Shown: one piece after another, positions 15,655 through 25,893 of the stretch
How the letters are laid out: every line of letters starts with the position of its first letter
Position numbering within the stretch: position 1 is the stretch's first letter
Origin: Saccharothrix saharensis
GTDB taxonomy: Bacteria; Actinomycetota; Actinomycetes; Mycobacteriales; Pseudonocardiaceae
Reading direction: 5' to 3'
Assembly (NCBI RefSeq): GCF_006716745.1
Contig: NZ_VFPP01000001.1
Span: 6,273,386-6,337,385, forward strand
Length of the DNA: 64,000 nucleotides
Translations under genes and position numbers: made by a program
Notes under the pieces: generated by a model
What the model saw: the letters and a program-made list of their open reading frames with translations, nothing else
Database searches by the model: none
What the model was told of the DNA's origin: nothing

Positions 15655-16824
15655 TCATCCGAGGCTGACCGGCAACTCGGCCAAACCGCTGACCAGGACC
15701 CTCCGCCAGGCCAGCTCCTCGACCGGACGCGCCGCCCGCAGCCGGGGGAACCGCGCCAGCAGCACGCCCAGCGCCTCCTGCAACTCGATGCGCGCCAACT
15801 GGGCCCCGAGGCAGAAGTGCGGCCCGATGCCGAGCGCGAGGTGCTGGTTGGGCGTGCGCGCGAGGTCCAACGAGTCCGGCGACTCGAACGCGCGCGGGTC
15901 GCGGTTGGCCGAGCCTATGGCGGCCATCACACCCTCGCCCGCCCGGACGACGACACCCGCCACCTCGACGTCCTCCAGCGCCACCCGCAGCTGCCCGACC
16001 TCGCTGAGCCTTGTGAACCGCATCAGCTCCTCCACCGCGCCGGGCAGCAGTGACCGATCACCCACCAGGCGGTCCCACTGCGACCGCTCGCGCAGCAGGG
16101 TGGCGACGAAGCTGGTGATCTGGTTGGCCGACGTCTCGTGCCCCGCGACCAGCAGGTTCAACGCGAACGCGACCAGCTCGTCGTGCGTCAGCGGCGTCGC
16201 GCACAGCTCGTCGAGCAGGTCGCCGGGCCGCGGGTCGCGCCGCTTCGCCGCGACCAGCCCGCCCATGTACTCCAGCAGGCTCGCCATCGCCGCCTCGACG
16301 CGCGGCTGCTCGGACATCTCCAGGCTGTAGGCGAGCTCGACCCACTCGCGGAACCGCTCGCGGTCGTCGTACGGCACGCCCAGCAGCGTGCAGATGACCT
16401 GGATCGGCAGCGGCAGCGCGTACACCTGCCGCAGGTCCGCGCCGTCCACCACGTCGTCCGCCAACCGCTCGCACAGCTCCCGCACCCACGGCCGGGTTGC
16501 CGAGATCCGCCGGTGCGAGAACGCGCCGGACACCAGCTTGCGCAGCCGGGTGTGCTCGGGCGGGTCGGTGGTCGGCAGGGTGCCGGGCAGCGGCCGGGAC
16601 ACGCCGACGCGCGGCGCGCCCGCCGCCACCACGCCCGCCCGGGAGAACCGGGGGTCGGCCAGCACCAGCTTCACGTCGTCGTAGCGCGTGACCAACCACA
16701 CCTGCGCGCCCGCGAGCGTGCGGACCCGGACCACCGGCCGCTCCTCCCTCAGCCGCGCCCACGTGGGCGACGGGTCGAACGCGAAGGCGTCGGCGAAGGG
16801 GATGTCCAGGACGTCGTCCGTCAT
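15655..16824 (-). CDS. Cytochrome P450
   Basis: This 389-residue soluble class I bacterial P450 monooxygenase has the I-helix oxygen-binding motif AGHETS at residues 227-232, the K-helix ExxR at Glu266-Arg269, and the heme loop LGIGPHFCLG with the axial Cys338. The first position of the heme motif is Leu rather than the usual Phe. The TDPPEHTRLRKLVSGAFSHRR block is typical of the CYP105/107-like actinobacterial group. No ferredoxin or ferredoxin reductase gene is adjacent. The start is ATG at 16824. The substrate is unknown; the lone position gives no pathway clue. It diverges from the GNAT gene across 205 bp. Confidence 0.92.
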   Translation of the reverse strand: MTDDVLDIPFADAFAFDPSPTWARLREERPVVRVRTLAGAQVWLVTRYDDVKLVLADPRFSRAGVVAAGAPRVGVSRPLPGTLPTTDPPEHTRLRKLVSGAFSHRRISATRPWVRELCERLADDVVDGADLRQVYALPLPIQVICTLLGVPYDDRERFREWVELAYSLEMSEQPRVEAAMASLLEYMGGLVAAKRRDPRPGDLLDELCATPLTHDELVAFALNLLVAGHETSANQITSFVATLLRERSQWDRLVGDRSLLPGAVEELMRFTRLSEVGQLRVALEDVEVAGVVVRAGEGVMAAIGSANRDPRAFESPDSLDLARTPNQHLALGIGPHFCLGAQLARIELQEALGVLLARFPRLRAARPVEELAWRRVLVSGLAELPVSLG

Positions 16825-17029
16825 GCCCCCGACGCTAGGAGTCCGGGGGAGCGCGGTGCCAGCGCCATCCGGTGCGCTTCGGCGGGCCGTCGAGCGCGAC
16901 GCGGACGTTCGCCCAGAGCGGAGCGCGCCACGGGCAGTCCGCGCGTGGGCGGCGGTCCACGCACGTCCCGTCCGGCCGCCACCGAAAACTCCCTCGCGTT
17001 CACCGACCTCGCGGGCGACCATTCCAGAC

Positions 17030-17962
17030 ATGTACGACATCCGTCCCGCCGCCCAGGACGACCTGGACGCCGTGCTCGCGTTGGTGCTGCGGCTGCAGGC
17101 CGACGACGCGCACCACATCGGCTACCTCGGCGAGACGCTCGGTGACATCTCCGCGGAGCTGGCCGAGTTCGAGCCCGACTGGGCCTCGTGCACGCTGGTC
17201 GCCACCGACGACTCGGGTTGGGTCTGCGGCGCGCTCAGCGTCGAGGTCGACCCCGAGTCCCACCGCGCCTACCTGCACGGTCCGTTCGTCGACGTGCCGG
17301 TCAACCACCCGGCGGGCAGCCGGATCTGGGACCAGACCGCCGACGCCCTCTACGCCGCCGCGGCGCCGCTGCTCGACGGCGTCACCGACCGCGAGCTGCT
17401 GGGCCACACCGGGCACCGGCGGCTGGCCGCGTTCGCCGAACGGCACCGCTTCGCCGCCGCACGCGCGTGCGGCATCCACGTCCTCGACGGCGACGGCCTG
17501 CGCGGCCTGCTGCTGCGCGAGGCGAGCTGCCCCCGGACCGGGCCGGCCCGCGAGATGCGGGTCCTGCCGACCGACCCGGCCGTGCACGAGGCGGTGGCCG
17601 TGCTGCACGAGCGGTGCTTCCCCAAGACCCACCTGTCCGGGCGCAGGCTCGTGGACGGCAGCCGGGACCACACCGTGGTGGTCGCCATGGACGGCGACCG
17701 GGTCCTCGGCTACGCCTCGGGCAAGGCCGAACCGGGCGAGTTCTACCTCGACTTCGTGGCCGTGGAACCGGACGTGCGGGGGCAGGGCGTCGGCGGGGCG
17801 CTGGTCACCGAGCTGGTCTGGAAGCTCGCCGAGAAGTCCGGGGCACGACCCCAGGCCGCCGCCGCGATACTGGCCGGCAACCGCTCCTCCCAACGGCTCT
17901 TCGACCGGCTCGGCTTCCGGCTCCACCTCGAACTGGTGGCCTACCGCGCCAACGCCGCCTGA
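17030..17962 (+). CDS. Protein with two GNAT acetyltransferase domains
   Basis: This 310-residue protein has an N-terminal GNAT-like half (MYDIRPAAQDDLDAVLALVLRLQ..., about residues 1-150) that is degenerate at the acetyl-CoA loop. The C-terminal GNAT half (about 165-310) has the intact site VEPDVRGQGVGGALV and the terminal NRSSQRLFDRLGFR block. Double-GNAT proteins of this layout include mycothiol synthase-like and antibiotic-modifying enzymes, but the MshD signature cannot be claimed here. The start is ATG at 17030. The substrate is unknown. It converges on the symporter gene with 5 bp between the stops. Confidence 0.8.
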   Translation: MYDIRPAAQDDLDAVLALVLRLQADDAHHIGYLGETLGDISAELAEFEPDWASCTLVATDDSGWVCGALSVEVDPESHRAYLHGPFVDVPVNHPAGSRIWDQTADALYAAAAPLLDGVTDRELLGHTGHRRLAAFAERHRFAAARACGIHVLDGDGLRGLLLREASCPRTGPAREMRVLPTDPAVHEAVAVLHERCFPKTHLSGRRLVDGSRDHTVVVAMDGDRVLGYASGKAEPGEFYLDFVAVEPDVRGQGVGGALVTELVWKLAEKSGARPQAAAAILAGNRSSQRLFDRLGFRLHLELVAYRANAA

Positions 17963-17967
17963 CCGCG

Positions 17968-19527
17968 TTACGCCGCCTTGGCCGACACCGCGTCGTCCTG
18001 CACGTCCGGCGGCTGGTAGCCCTTGTGCCGCAACGACATCAACCCGCCGACGACCAGCGTGACCACCACACCCAGCACCGTGTACCACGGGTAGGCCAGG
18101 GACACGATCTTCTGGGCCGGCGCGGCCGGTGAGAAGTCGATCGCCAGGCTCGCGTCCGGACCGACGAACTTCACGCCCAGGATCACGAAGGCCATCACGA
18201 CCACCGTGACGGCGAACGCCACGATCGCGTCGAGTTCCTTGGCCTTGCGGAACACCAGGCCGAGCAGGAACGCGCCGAGCAGCGCGCCGTAGGTGAACCC
18301 GGCGATCGACAGGCCCTGCTCGACGATCGGGTTGCCGCGCCGGGTCAGCGTGGCGAACAGCCCGGCGCACACGATCAGCAGGCCGGCCCACACCACCGTC
18401 CAGATCCGACCCTGCTTGAACACCTCGGCCTCGCTCATCGGCCGCCGCACCACGCGCTGCACGACGTCCGTGACGGTCGAGGACGCCAGCGCGCCCAACG
18501 ACGACGACAGCGCCGCCGCCAGGATGCCCGCGATCACGAACCCGGACAGCCCGGACGGCATGTCGTTGACGATGAAGTTGGCGAACAGCTCGTCGTTGTT
18601 GTTGAGCCCGAGGTCCTTGACCGGGTTGGCCGCCTCGTAGAACGCCCACAGCATCACGCCGATGAACAGGAACAGCGCGAACTGGAGGAACACCACCACA
18701 CCGCTGGCGATCAGCGCCTTCTGCGCCGAGCGCACGTCCTTCGTGGCCATCAGCCGCTGCACGATCAACTGGTCCGCGCCGTGCGAGGCCATGGACAGCA
18801 CCGCGCCGCCGACGAACGCGACGACGATCGCGTACGGCGAGGTGAGCGGGCTGGCGCTGAAGTCGAGGACCTGGAACTTGCCCGCCTCGGCGGCACCCGC
18901 GAACCACCCGTCGGGCAGCTTGCCGTTGAGCACCAGGATCACCGCGAACGCGCCGACGACGTACCAGAGCATCTGGATCGCGTCGACCCACACCACGGCC
19001 CGCACGCCGCCGAGGAAGCTGTAGACGACCATCGCGACGCCCAGCGCCGCCACGATCACCCAGTACGACACGTCCACGCCGTACGCGACGAGCACGACCT
19101 TGATCGGGATGGCGGTGGCGAACAGCCGCAGGCCGTCCGCGAGCAGCCGCGTGACGAGGAACGTCACCGACGCCGTGCTCCGGATGTTGCGCCCGAACCG
19201 CTTGCCGAGGAACCCGTACGCGGTGATCAGCTCGCCCGCGATGTACTTCGGCAGCAGCACGAACGACACCACGATCCGGCCGATCAGGTAGCCGATGGCC
19301 AGCGACAGGAACGTCATCGTGCCCAGGTAGGCGACCGTCGGCACGCTCAGCACGGTGAGCGTGGACGTCTCCGCCGACACCACGGACACGCACACGACCC
19401 ACCACGAGATGCGGCGCTCGCTGACGAAGTAGTCGGTGGCGGAGCGCTGCCGCCCGGCGATCCACACGCCCAGCAGCGGCATGCCCACCAGGAACAGCAC
19501 GATGATGCCGACGTCAAGTGCGCGCAT
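17968..19527 (-). CDS. Sodium:solute symporter (SSS family)
   Basis: This 519-residue polytopic membrane transporter, with about 13 helices, belongs to the SSS family that drives uptake of sugars, amino acids, sialic acid or other solutes with Na+. Recognisable parts are ALDVGIIVLFLVGMPLLGVWIAGR at the N-terminus, FLGGVRAVVWVDAIQMLWY near residue 155, the ASHGADQLIVQRLMATKD block and the core helix GFVIAGILAAALSSSLGALAS. The start is ATG at 19527 with GGGAGAGG upstream. It overlaps the end of anmK by 14 bp, so the two are coupled. The cargo may be a cell-wall amino sugar such as anhydro-N-acetylmuramic acid, which is inference from the partner. Confidence 0.9.
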   Translation of the reverse strand: MRALDVGIIVLFLVGMPLLGVWIAGRQRSATDYFVSERRISWWVVCVSVVSAETSTLTVLSVPTVAYLGTMTFLSLAIGYLIGRIVVSFVLLPKYIAGELITAYGFLGKRFGRNIRSTASVTFLVTRLLADGLRLFATAIPIKVVLVAYGVDVSYWVIVAALGVAMVVYSFLGGVRAVVWVDAIQMLWYVVGAFAVILVLNGKLPDGWFAGAAEAGKFQVLDFSASPLTSPYAIVVAFVGGAVLSMASHGADQLIVQRLMATKDVRSAQKALIASGVVVFLQFALFLFIGVMLWAFYEAANPVKDLGLNNNDELFANFIVNDMPSGLSGFVIAGILAAALSSSLGALASSTVTDVVQRVVRRPMSEAEVFKQGRIWTVVWAGLLIVCAGLFATLTRRGNPIVEQGLSIAGFTYGALLGAFLLGLVFRKAKELDAIVAFAVTVVVMAFVILGVKFVGPDASLAIDFSPAAPAQKIVSLAYPWYTVLGVVVTLVVGGLMSLRHKGYQPPDVQDDAVSAKAA

Positions 19528-20668
19528 GGCCTCTCCCATCTTCCCGGCACCGTTGGCCTGACTGCCTCTCACGGCGGCCGATCGTCAATCCCGTCACGGC
19601 GGTGATCACGGGCTCGGGCAGGCGCAGCGGGTAGCGGCCGGGGGTGATCGACCCCAGCGGGCGCGGACCGGCGGCACCGGTGGCGGACGGCACGTTCGCG
19701 GGCAGGCCGTGCCAGGTCAGGAAGCCCAGCAGGGCGGCGAGGTACGCCTCCTTGCCCGCGGCGGGCAGTCCCAGTTCGTCGCTGGTGCGCAGGTCCACGC
19801 GGCGGCTCAGCGATTCGACCAGCGCGGGGTTGCGCATGCCGCCGCCCGAGCCGATCACGGTGCCCTCGCACTCGGCGGCGATCGTGCGCGCGGTCAGCTC
19901 GGTGAGCGTGGCCAGCAGGTCTTCGGCGGGCATCGTGAGGCCCTCGGTGACGCGGTCCAGGTAGGCGCTGTTGAAGTGCTCCTTGCCGGTGGACTTCGGT
20001 GCGGGCAGCGCGTAGTACGGGTCGGCCAGCAGGCGGTCGAGCAGGTCCGCGCGCACCCGGCCGCGGCGGGCGAACTCGCCGTCGGTGTCCTGGTTGCGCA
20101 GCCCGCCGGACAGCACGGTCATCGCGGCGTCCATGAGCGCGTTGCCCGGTCCGGTGTCGTAGGCGACCACACCTCCGGGTGAGACCTTGGTGACGTTGGC
20201 GATGCCGCCGATGTTCAGCGCGGTGGCCGGTCCGTCGAAGTCGGCCAGCCAGAGGGCGTCCAGCGTGCTCGCCAGCGGCGCGCCGTGACCACCCGCGGCG
20301 ACGTCGCGGACCCGCAGGTCGGCCACCACCGGCAGGCCGGTGGCTTCGGCTATCCACGCGGGCTGGCCGAGCTGGAGCGTGCCCAAGCAGCGGCCGTCCT
20401 CGACCCAGTGGTGCACGGTCTGGCCGAGCGACGAGACCAGGTCACCCCGGTAGCGGGAGGCGACCTCGGCGAACGCCCGGCCGAGCCGGGTGTCGAGCGC
20501 GCACAGCTCGGCCGCGCTGGTCGGTGGCCTGCGCAGGTCCTCGGGGAACGGGTGCTCGGCGTGCTCCACGGGGGTCAGCACGACGGTCCGGCCGTCGATG
20601 GACAGGTCGGCCACGGCCACGTCGATGGCGTCCATCGACGTGCCGGAGATGAGCCCGATCACCCTCAC
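19514..20668 (-). CDS. anmK: Anhydro-N-acetylmuramic acid kinase
   Basis: AnmK opens the 1,6-anhydro ring of anhydro-MurNAc and phosphorylates it, a step of cell-wall recycling. The N-terminal VIGLISGTSMDAIDVA is the family signature. Further blocks are LGQTVHHWVEDG, LNIGGIANVT, DTGPGNALMD and GSGGGMRNPALVE. The 384-residue length is slightly above the E. coli enzyme (369) because of a C-terminal basic tail. I chose GTG at 20668, directly before the signature; a TTG at 20704 is also possible. The 3' end overlaps the symporter start by 14 bp. MurQ and NagZ partners are not in the window. Confidence 0.92.
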   Translation of the reverse strand: MRVIGLISGTSMDAIDVAVADLSIDGRTVVLTPVEHAEHPFPEDLRRPPTSAAELCALDTRLGRAFAEVASRYRGDLVSSLGQTVHHWVEDGRCLGTLQLGQPAWIAEATGLPVVADLRVRDVAAGGHGAPLASTLDALWLADFDGPATALNIGGIANVTKVSPGGVVAYDTGPGNALMDAAMTVLSGGLRNQDTDGEFARRGRVRADLLDRLLADPYYALPAPKSTGKEHFNSAYLDRVTEGLTMPAEDLLATLTELTARTIAAECEGTVIGSGGGMRNPALVESLSRRVDLRTSDELGLPAAGKEAYLAALLGFLTWHGLPANVPSATGAAGPRPLGSITPGRYPLRLPEPVITAVTGLTIGRRERQSGQRCREDGRGHART

Positions 20669-20782
20669 GCCCTGTGGTCTATTCCACACTGAACGCCTGC
20701 GCAAGAGTGTTCGTTGGAAAGTTGCCGGAAATCAATCTGGTTCGTCGATCGTCAACATTGGGTGGCGTGCGAGGATTGCGCC

Positions 20783-22117
20783 GTGTCCACCACGTCCCTG
20801 ATCTGGATCATCGTCGTCGTCGCGGCACTGCTCGCGGTCGCCCTCGTGACGGGCGTCGTGCTGGCGCGACGCCGGCGGATCAGCCTCACCGAGCCCGAGC
20901 AGGACAAGCCCGCCAAGGGGTACCAGGCCGGTGGTGCGATCACGTTCAACGCGCCCGCGCCGCCGGTGGCCGAACCGACCAGACCGGCCGAGCCGGTGGA
21001 GCGCGCCGGGGCGTCACCCGCTCCGGCGCCGGTCGAACCCGTCGAGCACCCGGTCGCGGACCGCACCGAGGTCGACGGGCAGCCGGGCGTCGGCGACGAC
21101 GCGGCCGTGCCGCGCGACTCGGTCAAGCGCGGGTTCGTCGAGGTCGACCTGCCCGAGGAAGCCTCCGAGATCGAGGAGATCGAGCCGACCTCCGGGCGGT
21201 TGGAGCGGCTGCGCGGGCGGCTGTCGCGGTCGCGCTCGACGTTCGGGCAGGGCCTGCTGGGGCTGCTCGGCGCGGGTGACCTCGACGAGGACTCGTGGAC
21301 CGACATCGAGGACACGTTGCTGATGGCCGACCTGGGTGCGGCGATCACGGACCAGATCGTCGCGGCGCTGCGGGAGCAGATCGTGGCGCGCGGTGTGCGC
21401 ACGTCCGACGACGCGCGGGCGTTGCTGCGGGACGTGCTGGTCGACGCGCTGCACCCGGAGATGGCCCGCGCGGTGAACGCGCTGCCGCACGTCAACGGCT
21501 CCGGCGGCGTGAAGCCGGCCGTCGTGCTGGTGGTCGGGGTGAACGGCGTCGGCAAGACCACGACGACGGGCAAGCTGGCGCGCGTGCTGGTGGCCGACGG
21601 CCGGACCGTGCTGCTGGGTGCGGCGGACACGTTCCGCGCGGCGGCGGCCGACCAGTTGGAGACGTGGGGCTCGCGGGTCGGCGCGTCGACCGTGCGCGGT
21701 GCCGAGGGCGCCGACCCGGCGTCGGTGGCGTTCGAGGCGGTGAAGCAGGGCGTCGCGGCCGGCGTGGACACCGTGCTGATCGACACCGCGGGCCGGCTGC
21801 ACACCAAGACCGGCCTGATGGACGAGCTGGGCAAGGTCAAGCGCGTGGTGGAGAAGCAGGCGGAGGTGGACGAGGTGCTCCTCGTGCTCGACGCCACCAC
21901 CGGGCAGAACGGCCTGACCCAGGCGCGGGTGTTCGCCGAGGTCGTCGACGTGACCGGCATCGTGCTGACCAAGCTGGACGGCACCGCCAAGGGCGGCATC
22001 GTGTTCCAGGTCCAACGCGAGCTGGGCGTCCCCGTGAAGCTGGTCGGCCTGGGCGAGGGCGCCGACCACCTGGCCCCCTTCGAACCGACCGCCTTCGTCG
22101 ACGCCCTCCTCTCCTGA
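20783..22117 (+). CDS. ftsY: Signal recognition particle receptor FtsY
   Basis: FtsY is the membrane-bound SRP receptor GTPase that hands ribosome-nascent chains to the translocon. The 444-residue protein has an N-terminal membrane helix (SLIWIIVVVAALLAVALVTG, about residues 4-24). An acidic Pro/Ala/Glu linker to about residue 125 leads to the NG domain with the P-loop GVNGVGKTTTTGKLA near residue 250, DTAGR near 334, and TKLDGTAKGG near 396. The start is GTG at 20783; earlier in-frame codons lack signals. The partner Ffh is encoded at 37386. An unusual nested palindrome begins 6 bp after the stop. Confidence 0.97.
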   Translation: MSTTSLIWIIVVVAALLAVALVTGVVLARRRRISLTEPEQDKPAKGYQAGGAITFNAPAPPVAEPTRPAEPVERAGASPAPAPVEPVEHPVADRTEVDGQPGVGDDAAVPRDSVKRGFVEVDLPEEASEIEEIEPTSGRLERLRGRLSRSRSTFGQGLLGLLGAGDLDEDSWTDIEDTLLMADLGAAITDQIVAALREQIVARGVRTSDDARALLRDVLVDALHPEMARAVNALPHVNGSGGVKPAVVLVVGVNGVGKTTTTGKLARVLVADGRTVLLGAADTFRAAAADQLETWGSRVGASTVRGAEGADPASVAFEAVKQGVAAGVDTVLIDTAGRLHTKTGLMDELGKVKRVVEKQAEVDEVLLVLDATTGQNGLTQARVFAEVVDVTGIVLTKLDGTAKGGIVFQVQRELGVPVKLVGLGEGADHLAPFEPTAFVDALLS

Positions 22118-22122
22118 CCCGA

Positions 22123-22257
22123 GAGTCGAACGCTCAGGTCCCGAGAGTCGAACCTTCAGGACCCCCGAATTCAACGCTCAGGTACGCACTCGTGTGACCT
22201 GGACGTGGAACTCGGGGGTCCTGAGCGTTCGACACGCGGGACCTGAGCGTTCGACTC
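22123..22257. repeat. Nested 135-bp palindromic element, likely bidirectional terminator
   Basis: The outer arms are perfect 20-bp inverted repeats (GAGTCGAACGCTCAGGTCCC at 22123-22142 and its complement at 22238-22257). Inside them a second arm pair, centred on GTCGAA...CAGGACCCCCGA near 22147-22175 and 22205-22233, matches at about 25 of 29 positions, and the middle carries a short CAGGT...ACCTG hairpin. The unit TCGAACGCTCAGG thus recurs two times in each orientation, allowing for mismatches. It fills the space between the ftsY stop and the stop codon of the convergent iclR gene, and overlaps the latter by 2 bp. Confidence 0.8.
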
Positions 22258-23008
22258 ACGCGGGGGTGGAGGTGGTGAGGCGGGTGGCGGTGGCGAGGAC
22301 GGCGGGGACGATGCGGGACAGCGAGTCCGTGGTCAGGCGGCTGTCCGGGCCCGACACGGAGATGGCGGCCAGGGTCGGCGCGCCGTGCAGCGGCACGGCG
22401 ACGCAGCGGACGCCCAGCTCCTGCTCGCTCTCGTCGAGGGCGTAACCCCGCTCGGCGATCCGGTCCAGTGACGCCACGAACTCGTCCGGGTCGGTGATGG
22501 TGTTCGGGGTGTAGGCGGGCATGCCCGTGCGGGCCAGCAGGGCGCGCACCTCGTCGCGCGGCAGCTGGGACAGCATCGCCTTGCCCACGCCCGTGCCGTG
22601 CGGCAGCAGCCGGCGACCCACCTCGGTGAACATCCGCATCGAGTGCCGTGACGGCACCTGCGCCACGTACACCACCTCGTCACCGTCCAGCACGGCCAGG
22701 TTCGCGGTCTCCTCCACCTGGTCCACCAACCGCGCCAGGAACGGTCGCGCCCACGTGCCGAACTGCCGCGACGCGCTCTCGCCGAGCCGGATCAGCCGGG
22801 ACCCGAGCGTGTAGCGGCGGTTGCTGTTCTGCCGCACGTACCCCAGCGTGACGAGGGTGCGGATCAGCCGGTGGATGGTCGGCAGCGGCAGCCCGGAGAC
22901 GGCGGCCAGCTCGGACAGGCTCGCCTCGCCACCCGCGTCGGCCAGGCGTTCGAGCAGGTCGAAGGCGCGTTGGAGCGACTGGACGCCGCCCGTGGACTCC
23001 CGTGCCAC
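22256..23008 (-). CDS. IclR-family transcriptional regulator, AllR-like
   Basis: This 250-residue IclR-type regulator has an N-terminal winged helix at about residues 8-70 ([29 protein letters not shown]... [21 protein letters not shown]). A C-terminal ligand-binding domain contains [17 protein letters not shown] and [24 protein letters not shown] chose GTG 23008, 8 nt from GGAG; GTG 23014 and 23017 are closer to it. It diverges from malate synthase and sits beside the urate-degradation genes, the arrangement of the AllR repressor of allantoin genes in Streptomyces. Repeated 17-bp sites in this promoter and at allB support local control. The effector is probably allantoin, allantoate or glyoxylate (inference). 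Confidence 0.85.
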   Translation of the reverse strand: MARESTGGVQSLQRAFDLLERLADAGGEASLSELAAVSGLPLPTIHRLIRTLVTLGYVRQNSNRRYTLGSRLIRLGESASRQFGTWARPFLARLVDQVEETANLAVLDGDEVVYVAQVPSRHSMRMFTEVGRRLLPHGTGVGKAMLSQLPRDEVRALLARTGMPAYTPNTITDPDEFVASLDRIAERGYALDESEQELGVRCVAVPLHGAPTLAAISVSGPDSRLTTDSLSRIVPAVLATATRLTTSTPA

Positions 23009-23029
23009 CGACACCACTCCTTCGTTGCC

Positions 23030-23067
23030 GTTCCGTCTGGTGAAAACTATAGTCCGCGAAGTAGAAA
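23030..23067. promoter_or_regulatory. Pair of candidate IclR operators in the iclR/aceB divergent promoter
   Basis: Two 17-bp sites at 23030-23046 (GTTCCGTCTGGTGAAAA) and 23051-23067 (AGTCCGCGAAGTAGAAA) share the frame T-C-C-G-Y-N3-x-G-N-R-R-A-A and start 21 bp apart. Two similar sites with the same 21-bp offset lie in the uraD/allB promoter. The two GAAAAC repeats at 23042 and 23064 are also 22 bp apart. The assignment is by comparing the two regions by eye. Confidence 0.45.
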
Positions 23068-23093
23068 ACCGACTCGGAACGAGGTGGGCTTCC

Positions 23094-24626
<1,533 letters not shown>

Positions 24627-24627
24627 C

Positions 24628-25824
24628 GTGCCGCGGACGTCGTTGTCGGCCGAGGCGGTGCGGGCGGTCACCGCGCGGCTGTCCGATGTGGAGCTGCGCG
24701 CGCCGGAGGGCCGCCAGCCCGTGCACACGTGCTACGTGCCGGCCGACCGCGTGAGCGCGTCCACGCCCGCCGCGTGGGGCGCGCAAGCGCTTGCGGCACT
24801 GGCCGAGCACGCGCCGGACGGCCTGGGTGACGTGCTCGGCCTCGCGCCGGAGGTCGCGCGGGCCGTGGACGAGCGGGTGCGGGCGAAGCTGGCCGCCGAA
24901 CCCGTGGAGGACCTGCGGATCGACTTCGAGGACGGCTACGGCGTCCGGTCCGACGCGGAGGAGGACGGTGACGCCGAACGCACCGCGCTGGTGGTGCGGG
25001 ACTGGCTGCGCGACGGCACCGCACCGCCGCGGTTCGGGCTGCGGATGAAGTCGTTCGACACCAGGGCCCTGCGGGAGCGCGGCATCCGGACGCTGGACGT
25101 GTTCCTCACCGCGCTGGGCGGGGCGCCCGGGGGTTTCGTGATCACGTTCCCGAAGGTCACGTCGGTCGCGCAGGTCGAGGTGCTGGGTGACGTGCTGGAC
25201 CTGTTCGGGCTGCCGCTGCGGTTCGAGATCCAGGTGGAGACGACGCGGTCGATCGTGGACACCGAGGGCAGGCTGGCGCTGCCGCGGTTCATCGAGGCGG
25301 GCCGCGGCCGGGTGACGGGGCTGCACTTCGGCACGTACGACTACACGGCGGGCTGCGGCCTGGGCGCGGCGCACCAGCACCTCGCGCACGGCGCGTGCGA
25401 CTTCGCCCGCAACGTCATGCAGGTGTCCGCGGCGGGCACGGGCGTCGCGCTGTCCGACGGTTCCACGAACGTGCTGCCGGTGGGCGAGGACGTGCACGGG
25501 GGTTGGCGCACGCACTACCGGCTGGTGCGGCGGTCGTTGGCGCACGGCTTCCACCAGGGCTGGGACCTGCACCCGGCGCAGCTCGTGACGCGGTACGCGG
25601 CCGTGCACGCGTTCCACCTCGAAGGCGTGGAGGCCGACGCCCGCCGGCTGCGGGCGTACGCGTCGCGGGCGGGCGGTTCCGTGCTGGACGAGCCCGCGAC
25701 GGCCCAGGCGTTGTCGATGTCGTTCCTGCGCGCCTTGGACTGCGGTGCCCTGGACGAGGATGAAATCGGCCGTGCGACGGGACTCACCGTGACCGAATTG
25801 CGGGCTCTAGCCAGAAGAGAGTGA
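24628..25824 (+). CDS. DUF6986 protein, HpcH/HpaI-CitE-like aldolase fold
   Basis: This 398-residue protein is of the kind usually found beside malate synthase in actinobacteria (DUF6986). The sequence fits a PEP-utilising or citrate-lyase-beta-like TIM barrel, with LRIDFEDGYG (metal-binding acidic cluster, about residues 96-105), FGLRMKSF, FVITFPKVTS, LRFEIQVETTRSIVD and GLHFGTYDYTAGCGL. The DFEDG and Glu in QVET suggest Mg-dependent binding of a 2-keto acid. The reaction is not known. Given the neighbours, it may act on glyoxylate, malyl-CoA or a ureide-derived acid (inference). The start is GTG 24628, 1 bp after aceB, so the genes form an operon. Confidence 0.8.
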   Translation: MPRTSLSAEAVRAVTARLSDVELRAPEGRQPVHTCYVPADRVSASTPAAWGAQALAALAEHAPDGLGDVLGLAPEVARAVDERVRAKLAAEPVEDLRIDFEDGYGVRSDAEEDGDAERTALVVRDWLRDGTAPPRFGLRMKSFDTRALRERGIRTLDVFLTALGGAPGGFVITFPKVTSVAQVEVLGDVLDLFGLPLRFEIQVETTRSIVDTEGRLALPRFIEAGRGRVTGLHFGTYDYTAGCGLGAAHQHLAHGACDFARNVMQVSAAGTGVALSDGSTNVLPVGEDVHGGWRTHYRLVRRSLAHGFHQGWDLHPAQLVTRYAAVHAFHLEGVEADARRLRAYASRAGGSVLDEPATAQALSMSFLRALDCGALDEDEIGRATGLTVTELRALARRE

Positions 25825-25893
25825 TCTTGGCATCGCTTGATGGGGTGATTCTCGGATCAGCGAAAGGCCGAAACCGGCGGCACCGGCCAGTGT

